DNA of 64,000 nt from the NCBI GenBank assembly GCA_019096155.1, contig JAHCVI010000004.1, forward strand, positions 496,001 to 560,000, in the 5' to 3' direction. This DNA is from Staphylotrichum longicolle. Lineage: Eukaryota; Ascomycota; Sordariomycetes; Sordariales; Chaetomiaceae. How positions within the stretch are numbered: position 1 is the stretch's first letter; each line of letters starts with the position of its first letter. Shown piece after piece: positions 57,282 to 64,000 of this stretch. The notes under the pieces are model-generated. The model did not search any database. It worked only from the letters and a program-made list of their open reading frames with translations, and was not told the origin of the DNA. Made by a program: the position numbers and the translations under genes.

Positions 57282-58237
57282 GGTTTCGGATGCTTTGAGG
57301 GCTCGTACGAGGAGGGCGCGGTGGTATGAACTGAACAGTCAGGCTGCTGTCGTGCGATGGGAGCCCTCTTTTACGTCGTGGCTAGGCTGGCAGACGGGGA
57401 ACTTTCTGCCACTGGCAGCGGCAACTGCGCGCGACGAGGCATGTGCAAAGGACTCGATGTCACGTCGCCATGGGACCTCACCTCCAACAAGCATTGATCT
57501 AACGTAGCTGCCTGTTGTTAGCGCGGGATGCAGGGTTCACGACGCCCTGCGCAATACACGAGGGGCACCGAACACCAGCTGTCCTACTTTAGTCGCAACC
57601 ACCGACTTCACACAACGACGACAGATGTTTGTTTATGCCATACAAGGCATGTAGAAAGCTCTCCTTCCCCAGCACTACCATAAAGCGGCGTAGCATTAGT
57701 TGCAACTGCAATAGTTTTAGGGCTGTAGAGCGAGGTGCTGTTGGTTACCACCTCTCGTTGGTGGTTTCGTCGTTCAAAAGGGCTAGTTCGGGCCGTCATT
57801 CACTCAGGGGTTGGCGAACTCCAATGGTACCTTATGTACCTATCTTCGTCGAAGCGCTGGCGGGTCATTAATTGGCCCGGTTTTGTGACATGCGACAGAA
57901 AAGGGCTCGTTTACCGAAATATGATCAACATGAGTGCGACCCAGATGCCCCATTCAGGGGCTTCCGACGAAACGCTGACAGGGTCAAAGTTCCACAAGAG
58001 AGCGGGAGAGCGTCGACTGGTGCCCTAGTCTCTGACTTCCGGATCCCCGGGTTTACGTCTCAGGCAAGCACTGGAAGGCAGACCTACAGTTCGTCATGAG
58101 TCCGTGACCTGCTTCATGAAGGGGGGGGGGGGTGGGGGGGGGGAGGACGAAACCTCCAATCTTAGGAAAAGAGGTACCACAAGAACTCAACGTTCTAGGT
58201 CTGTCGATTTCCTCCTCCCGATGACCGGGGACGAGCG
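57282..58237. other. Intergenic region
   Basis: Promoter of the GPI protein gene at its left end. Apart from the poly-G tract at 58121 no feature was found. Confidence 0.4.
58121..58143 (+). repeat. Poly-G tract
   Basis: 22 of 23 bases are G, interrupted by a single T at 58133. It could form a G-quadruplex, and its length may be uncertain in the assembly. Confidence 0.85.
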
Positions 58238-58450
58238 TGGGGGCACAGCGACTTCTTTACAGGCCACTCAGTCGGCGGTGCCATGGCCGCCATGCTCTAC
58301 GCCCACTTCATGAACCGCATTCAGCGCCCGCTACCCACGTAACCTCCCACTTTATCCCCCTCCCCCTCTAAGCCCCCCAACTAACCCACAGGCTGTCCGT
58401 CTTCGTCAGCGGGAGCGCTGGGGGGAAGAATGGGTGGACTGCCAGTCGGA
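58238..58450 (+). pseudogene. Relic of a class 3 lipase-like gene
   Basis: The frame reads HSDFFTGHSVGGAMAAMLYA, carrying the GxSxG elbow (GHSVG) of alpha/beta-hydrolase lipases. It continues to FMNRIQRPLPT. A well-formed intron follows (GTAACC, branch CTAAC, acceptor CACAG at ~58392), then LSVFVSGSAGG before the similarity is lost. No upstream start or downstream Asp/His region exists nearby. Confidence 0.45.
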
Positions 58451-58680
58451 AGGCCAGGCGGAGGACCCCAGGGTGACAGCAGTCCGGAATCGGCCGCAGA
58501 CGGCCTCCAGCAGAACTGGACTGCTGCCGATACCCAACCCGCGACTCCATCATCTTCATCATTCAGAGCGGGGTAATGAGCCTCTCCGCAGGAATCACGA
58601 AACCGTCTGGAACCCTGGCGACTGGCTGCATGTAGTTAGCGATAAGGGTTAGGTTAGCCACGCTGCTGCAGAGTGAAACT

Positions 58681-59558
58681 GAAGCTTATGTTTTGGGGTA
58701 AGAGGGGTCCAAAAACAGGGGTTTCGGGGTCCAAAAACGGGCGCCTCTTTTCCTCTGTTAGTGCTGTCCGTTTCAAAGAAACGGCGAAGCCGGCTGCGCC
58801 GCATGACCGTTCAGACAAGTGCGGCACAGCGGCCAATCGAGCCCTGCCATCGGGCACAACCCCGCCCTCAGGCAGCATGAGAAACGACGAGCTGAACGCC
58901 CTGCGCGGTCCGCGCATTGTTGCTGGGGACACAGCTGTCGGTCGCCGTCGACACATCGGCGTCGGGCAAGGCCGCATGGGGCGCACCGAAGCTCCCCGAT
59001 ACGGTCAGGGTTGCAGCCGGTCCGGAGAAAGCACGGGATATGCGGGAGCAGGTCTTCGGGATCATTGACAATCACTTGGGTCACTTTCCGCAAGTGCTTT
59101 TCTGACTCCTAGCTCACCCCTTCCTCTCTCCCGAAAGCGACAGCGAGTCCTTTGCTCGCCCTGAGAGCCTGATGCCATACGTGAGGCCACTCGCCTGCTC
59201 GCCTGCCTCCTTCGAGATGTTCAGCCGCACGACTGCGCCATCGTGAACCACCTCCCACTTTTCTTCAAGCTGTCAGGTATGACGTTCCTCCGCTCCAGCC
59301 TCTGCCGCCCTCAATCGCCCCGATCGCTTCGACCGACTTCCCCGATTGTCGTTTGATGCAAACGCCCTACCATGAATCCGAAACGAACGCACCCAGATGA
59401 AGAACCGTCTGCGAGGCTTCTGAAGCTGCCAAGGACCTTCGACACCGACTCTCATGGCGGCATTTACGCAAACCACGATGCGCATTCTCCGTTTGTGCAT
59501 GGAGATTACACAATCGCCTGGATCTGTGCGCTGCCTCTGGAACTGGCGGCATCCCGCG
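58681..59558 (+). pseudogene. NLR-type gene fragment: upstream module copy c plus PNP_UDP N-terminus
   Basis: It parallels 39162-40035 almost collinearly over ~870 bp but without RIP damage. The ATG at 59372 opens MNPKRTHPDEEPSARLLKLP and continues through HGDYTIAWICALPLELAA. Similarity breaks at ~59558. The frame then runs 30 unrelated codons to a stop. The gene is therefore truncated after about 60 residues of the PNP_UDP domain. The long (~690 bp) spacer between module and ATG is shared by both copies. Confidence 0.75.
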
Positions 59559-60033
59559 CCAATCTGTCGCGGGGCGGAGCTCCAAGATGCGGTGGGCCTG
59601 GACTATTCGGCTGTCGGTCATCTAAAGGAAAGCTGTGGCGGTGCTCTTGACGAATGGCAGTAAAGTGATTCCCCTCCATTTGCGAGACGAAGTAGGCAAA
59701 GTCGTTCAACGGGACTCTTGAACCCAGCGCACCACGGACATATCGGGAGCATCAGTGACACGGTCTTCTGATCCTGATTCCACGCAGCAAGGCCCGCGAC
59801 TGGAGAAACTAGACCAGGAGCAAGCATGCCTTTTCCACCCTGCTCTCCGCTTTAGAGTGTGTTCGGTATTCCTTCGCCGTACCGGTTGTTGTATCTCCCC
59901 CTCCACTCGATCACCCACGCGATTGGAGGCCGGTAGCTTGAGTCTTCCCGGAAGAAAAAGGGGTCGCCCCGAGCCTCGGCCTGGTCTGCCTTCAGCGGGA
60001 ACCGGGCACGCCGCTTCTGCTGGTTCGAGTGGC
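59559..60033. other. Spacer between NLR fragment and F-box gene
   Basis: The sequence unrelated to the other PNP copy begins here. Plus-strand frames (for example 59755-60267) overlap the real minus-strand gene and show no motif. Confidence 0.4.
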
Positions 60034-61392
60034 TCAGGACCGTCTCAAGTGGCTCAGGGCCGTCTCAAACTGGAACCAGGGGTTCCGGACCATACACTCC
60101 CGCATCCGTTGCACCAGATTCTCGTGGCTCGACTGGTTGTCGTACTTGCGCATCCACGGGATGCTATAGAAGAGCCGCAGCCCTCTCGATACCGTGCCCT
60201 CGCGGAGGCACTGGCGTGTGACTATCATCAACGCGGTCAGCATGGCCACTTTCCCCGGATGTCTTGACACTCCGCTTTTTCCCTGGCGTCTAGGCAACTC
60301 ACATTCATGATCCAAGTCAAAAGTCTTAGGCGGCTCATCAATATGCGGCCGCGCCCAGCTCGCAGACCTTGGATGAAGCCGACTGACATCCCACTGAATC
60401 GCATCAAACACCTTATCAAACTCGCTCGCCACCAGCGCATAAACCCAATGAACCTCCTCCACCTCCCACGGCGCAAACCTCCCAAAGAACCGCGCGAGGA
60501 TCTCCTCTGGCTCAAAGATGGCCACCGCCCGGCTCCCCCGATGCCCCGCGCCAAACAGGTTGCAGTACACCTGGAACCGGCACAGCGCCCGGAACAGCCG
60601 CGACGGCGTCACAAGCCTGCACGACGGGTGCCTGCACGACGGGTCCAGGTGGTGGCAGAACATGTCCGCGAGCCGCAGCATCAGCGGGCGCCCGAGCGAG
60701 AGATAGAAGCTCGCCATCCCTACCAGCTCGGCTTCAGTGCACCGCTCCATGAGCACGTCGCGCGGCGTGCCCCGCCACGCGGGGTACTCGTCGAAGAACG
60801 CCCTGATCACCTCCACCGCCGGCGGGCGCGTGGGGTCGTCGCTGGCGTCGTAGAGCGCGGCCGAGGCGTGCACGGCGTAGACGTCGGGCAGGCAGTCGCG
60901 GAACTTGGCCCGGAGCAGCCGTCGGAGGAGAGGGGGGCGGTCGAGGAGGTACTGCTGGTAGAAGACGGGCGAGGCGCGCGTGAGTGCGGCGAGCTCTTCG
61001 ATGCCTTTGAGGTGGGAGATGATGAGGCAGCGTAGTTCGGGGGGGAGGGACTCGAGCGTGGCTCGAGGGAGGGCACGAGGCACGACGTCGGTGGCTGGGA
61101 GGGTACTGGGCGTCTCAGCTGGGAGAGGCGTGCCGCTGCCGCTCCGGGTGTTGAGTTGCTGTTGGCTGGCCCGAGGCTGGTGTGTCGTCTCTGAAATGGG
61201 GCCATCTCGTCGCCTTCCAGCGCTTGGCACCGGCCCCGAAGCGGACTCAGCACCAGGCTGAGGTGGAGGCGCCAGCAGGCCGGTGAGAAGTTCGAGTCTG
61301 GGGAAAGAGGGGCGTATGCTGGCCATCGGTTTGAGAGCGCTGTTGAACGGGTGCGGGCCGGCCCGTGAGTGCACACATGGTGAGAGAGCCAT
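60034..61392 (-). CDS. F-box domain protein
   Basis: An open frame of 452 aa (ATG at 61392; an alternative Met is at residue 23). Residues 1-110 are Pro/Ser-rich and probably disordered. Residues ~113-150 (LESLPPELRCLIISHLKGIE, then ALTRASPVFYQQYL) fit the fungal F-box, so the protein may serve as a substrate adaptor of an SCF ubiquitin ligase. The remaining ~300 residues form an all-helical hypothetical domain with a His/Cys cluster (MFCHHLDPSCRHPSCRL). A 54-nt segment, 60302-60249, starts with a perfect GTGAGT donor and ends in AG. It may be an intron; because it is divisible by three, the frame is open either way. No RIP is apparent. Confidence 0.75.
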   Translation of the reverse strand: MALSPCVHSRAGPHPFNSALKPMASIRPSFPRLELLTGLLAPPPQPGAESASGPVPSAGRRRDGPISETTHQPRASQQQLNTRSGSGTPLPAETPSTLPATDVVPRALPRATLESLPPELRCLIISHLKGIEELAALTRASPVFYQQYLLDRPPLLRRLLRAKFRDCLPDVYAVHASAALYDASDDPTRPPAVEVIRAFFDEYPAWRGTPRDVLMERCTEAELVGMASFYLSLGRPLMLRLADMFCHHLDPSCRHPSCRLVTPSRLFRALCRFQVYCNLFGAGHRGSRAVAIFEPEEILARFFGRFAPWEVEEVHWVYALVASEFDKVFDAIQWDVSRLHPRSASWARPHIDEPPKTFDLDHECELPRRQGKSGVSRHPGKVAMLTALMIVTRQCLREGTVSRGLRLFYSIPWMRKYDNQSSHENLVQRMRECMVRNPWFQFETALSHLRRS

Positions 61393-61802
61393 TTGCGGTT
61401 ACGATTGAGATAAAGACGGTGTGAGGACGGTTGATGATGGGAGTCACGAGAGAACCCGGAAGCGGTCAGGCGGCCTTCATTAACCCTCCGACGTATCACG
61501 AACGCACGTACAGTGGGGCAACAAGCTCAGCCTCGCCCACGTGATCTCTTCAGCCGCTTGTGCGACAGGAGATTCATGCCTCCAGCCATCATCTTCGTCT
61601 GGTGGCCCGCAGGTCCCGGGCGAATTTATTCTTTGCAGTATCGCAACTGCTGGTGTTGCGTCGAGCAGCGCAATGGCACAGGCGGGGCCATATGGGGAGC
61701 CTGCTCTTCCAGGGTCACGTCAGCGGACCCCTCCACATCCACCGTGAGCCAACGTCCAGCTGCACGCCGACAGCAGAAAGCACATCAACTGACCTTCTCT
61801 AG

Positions 61803-62362
61803 AGCATGGCACCGACACGTCCCCAGAGCAATCGCTCGAGCGCCTCGACAGCCTCCCCGAAGCATCCTTCGACGCGGCGAACAAGCAGCATGTGGCGACC
61901 TGTCTCTCCAACACGCGCCGTGACATCCTCGCACAGATCAGGAGCTGGGCCGATGGGGGCGGTGATAAACACATATACTGGCTCAAGGGTTGGGCAGGCA
62001 CGGGCAAGTCGACAATCGCGCTGACGATCGCCCGCGAATACAGCGCCAAGAAGCGGCTCGGCGCGAGCTTCTTGGGCACGGGCAAGTCGACGATCGCGCT
62101 AACGATCGCTCGCGAATACAGCGCTAAGAAGCGGCTCGGCGCGAACTTCTTCTTCTCGAGAGGTGGGGGCGATCTTACGTCTACGCGCAGGTTCGCCATA
62201 ACGATCGCCGTCCAGCTGGCGGAGACGTCGCCGCAGCTGCGCAAGCACATTGCCGATGCTGCGGCCGCCACTCACCATATCCACGGGCTCGGCTTGTACA
62301 ACCAGTGGGAGAGGCTTATTCTGCAGCCGCTGGCGCAGCTGAGTAAGGAGGCGTTCCCGCAC
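61803..62362 (+). pseudogene. NLR fragment: NACHT P-loop exon with internal duplication
   Basis: A probable splice acceptor (CTTCTCTAG) precedes a frame reading HGTDTSPEQSLERLDSLPEA, then CLSNTRRDILAQIRSWAD and HIYWLKGWAGTGKS. This is the standard entry to the NACHT NTPase of fungal immune receptors, with Walker A GxxGTGKS. A second GTGKSTIALTIAREYSAKKR follows 26 codons later. It is followed by FFFSRGGGDLTSTRRFAITI and LAETSPQLRKHI. The frame then loses similarity near SKEAFPHS, before Walker B, and ends at 62458. No upstream N-terminal exon belongs to it unambiguously; the PNP piece at 58681 lies on the same strand, 2.2 kb upstream, beyond the F-box gene. Confidence 0.75.
61997..62152 (+). 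repeat. 78-bp in-frame tandem duplication across Walker A
   Basis: Two units, 61997-62074 and 62075-62152, differ at only a few, mostly third-position, sites. Each encodes GTGKSTIALTIAREYSAKKR plus flanking residues. Confidence 0.88.
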
Positions 62363-62723
62363 TCTACCAGATCAATCCTGTGCCCAGCCATCGTCATGTG
62401 CCGTGAGGCGCCTCAATTGTGCGAATCTAAAGCTGAAGAAAGGAAAGAGAAGAGATAGAATACAGGGGCGCGGCATGTGTGGGCGAAAGGTGAGTTGTGT
62501 GCCGCACAGACCACCCAGGTCCTGTGGCAGCCGTCCCATCCAGTCACAACCAGCCCTACTCACAACCACCGTCACAAAGATGGCAACATTCCCAGATGAC
62601 TGCCTCCCTCCCGAGGGCTTTTTCGAGTCACGCAACGACTTGTTTAAGTCAATCAACTCATACACAGAGCTTCGAGGCTACACCTCTATCACCCAGAGAT
62701 CAATACGCGTGAAAAATGGCCAC

Positions 62724-62746
62724 TTAGGGTCAGGTTAGGGTTAGGG
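62724..62746 (+). repeat. Short interstitial telomere-like repeat
   Basis: TTAGGG, 5 bp, then TTAGGGTTAGGG. TTAGGG is the telomere unit of most filamentous fungi. A weaker AAGGGTTAGGTTA lies at 58643-58656. Confidence 0.6.
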
Positions 62747-63309
62747 TAAGTTGTTGAGGCAAGAGTTAGGCGACACGAGCTAAGTGGTCAAGTCAATGTA
62801 CAGCTTGCGGTGAGTTGGCCATATAAGAACCTCTCGGGCGTGCCCAAAGCGATATTCAGATACTGTGCAGATTGAGTGAATTGAGTGCTTTTGGTGCTGA
62901 GGATGGTGTTTGAGGAGTTTGTTGGTGGTGGTGGCGGGCAACGCTGCGTTAGATGCATCTTTTGGATTATATCACGTTAAGTCATTTTGGGTTTAACGTT
63001 ACGTCAGCGCACGTCGGGAGCCACGAGAACTGGAGCCCGCGTGGCCCCTGTGGGCCGCTGGTGGCAAGTTCCTTCGGTGTCCGACGTTTGCCGCATTGCG
63101 CGCTGGGTTGACTCCATCAAAGGTCCATCGGACTGTCGATTGGCTGCAGGTGCTCCCGTCATCCAAGCTTCACGAGCTCACGTGACCGCGTTCCTGTCCC
63201 CGCATTTTTAGGCTCCCATCTCTGGTCAACCATGTCCCCGTTCCTCCGCCGACCGTGACTCCAGCGCGGCAAGCGTCGCCAGTGCGCGAAGACGTCGCAG
63301 ACAGTCGCA
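62747..63309. other. Intergenic region
   Basis: Upstream region of the coiled-coil pseudogene. No other gene or repeat was seen. Confidence 0.4.
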
Positions 63310-64000
63310 ATGGCTACCGTCGCATCGACTTCTTTTGTTTCTTGGGATGACTTTGTCAGGATTCGCGATTCTCAGGATGAACACATCGCCCGTGAGTTCG
63401 CCTAGACCCGCCACGACATCGACGAAGTCAAGCAGGAACTCCGCCACGACATCGACGAAGTAAAGCAGGAACTCCGCCACGACATCGACGAAGTCAAGCA
63501 GGAACTTAACGAAGTCAAACTGGAGCTGATGCGCTTCGGAGCTTGTCTTTAGAACTTCACTCTTAGAAACCCGGTCTTGAGGATTACCCCGGTTCCTGCC
63601 TATTACCCGATACGGGGAATCGTTTAACCGGATGTCGCCTTGTTTCCGCGCCACGCGAAGGAATTTTACGCACTTAGGCAGCCATTAAGCGAACGGCAGC
63701 ATCGTATGTTGGCCTACCTTGTATCCTTCTACGACATCCGAGTCGACGCTTGGACCGAAGACGGCGATGACGAAAACGCCACGCAGGCAGCCGCCAGTGA
63801 TCCCGAGAGGGTTATACAGGTGCTGGAGGGAATTCTCGGCCTGAACGAGGACAACTTTGAGCGATTTAGAGAACGGGCTGAACAGCTGGCGAACCGCACT
63901 CCGCTAAGCCCCGTCAAGCGCACGTTGCCACCGGCACATCAAGGACTGGTGAAGACTGCGGTTCGATCGATCAACCAGGCTAATGGAGAGTTCCGTTCAG
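63310..64000 (+). pseudogene. Coiled-coil protein pseudogene, open at the window end
   Basis: An ATG at 63310 opens MATVASTSFVSWDDFVRIRD. The same frame runs to base 64000 with only three stops: TAG at 63403, TAG at 63550 and TAA at 63625. Each is explained by one CpA-to-TpA change in a Gln codon. Residues ~34-70 are about three copies of the 11-residue repeat RHDIDEVKQEL, encoded by a 33-bp tandem repeat, and form a coiled coil. The C-terminal part (KEFYALRQPLSERQHRMLAY, VIQVLEGILGLNEDNFERF) is helical with an acidic loop. I know such proteins only as repeated hypotheticals in Chaetomiaceae. The mutations point to RIP. Confidence 0.7.

Noticed and set aside
59755..61499. Plus- and minus-strand frames overlapping the F-box gene
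   Set aside because: They are shadows; only the 452-codon minus frame carries a recognisable domain.
1..64000. CRISPR array, rRNA operon or secondary-metabolite gene cluster
   Set aside because: No spaced direct repeats, rRNA sequence or PKS/NRPS/terpene synthase motifs were seen.

Overview
The window looks like nuclear DNA of a filamentous ascomycete, probably Sordariales and plausibly Chaetomiaceae. Coding regions are GC-rich and cut by short GT-AG introns (54-91 nt, plus one of 339 nt). The gene content suits a plant-biomass fungus: a CBM1 protein, a cutinase and a GH79 glycosidase. An AT-rich block full of TAG/TAA stops carries the C-to-T/G-to-A signature of repeat-induced point mutation (RIP). 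The family assignment is inference; no rRNA or other taxonomic marker is present.

Left part (1-31 kb, ordinary gene-bearing DNA): a secreted protein cut by the window edge; a CBM1 secreted protein; a protein with two HMG-box-like segments; a MARVEL-type membrane protein; a PIR-like GPI cell-wall protein with a 1-nt frameshift; a WBP4/U1-zinc-finger spliceosomal protein; an F-box/ankyrin protein; a cutinase with an intact triad; a GH79 glucuronidase-like enzyme; a conserved protein of unknown function; a nucleotidyltransferase-like fungal protein; and a DUF7587-type protein. A structured element with TATA box, A box, B box and T-run occurs twice in inverted orientation (18.4 and 27.6 kb). It is a candidate RNA polymerase III gene. 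The left copy is followed by a broken 5' fragment of the gene at 21.8-23.3 kb, so the two copies look like an inverted segmental duplication. In the parent copy two Fot1/Pogo transposons sit in between.

Middle (31.4-55 kb, RIP island): a third, heavily mutated Fot1/Pogo copy is truncated by a Ty3/Gypsy LTR. After it comes a decayed unclassified gene with a chromodomain-like end. Then an NLR-type gene with an N-terminal purine-nucleoside-phosphorylase-like (PNP_UDP) domain is split by a 14-kb minus-strand Gypsy element (440-bp LTRs, CATGG target duplication). That element is itself split by a 5.9-kb plus-strand chromodomain Gypsy element (251-bp LTRs, TATAC target duplication). The NLR reading frame resumes exactly after the insertion.

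Right part (55-64 kb): fragments of the same immune-receptor class, three of them behind a shared ~200-bp upstream module. They include a possible alpha/beta-hydrolase-type N-terminus, a second PNP N-terminus, and a NACHT P-loop exon with an in-frame 78-bp duplication of Walker A. Two intact-looking genes lie among them (a GPI-anchored secreted protein and an F-box protein), with a lipase relic, a short telomere-like repeat and a coiled-coil pseudogene carrying three CpA-to-TpA stops.

The genes do not form one pathway. The left part encodes secreted plant-biomass and cell-surface functions; the right is a graveyard of NLR genes and transposons.
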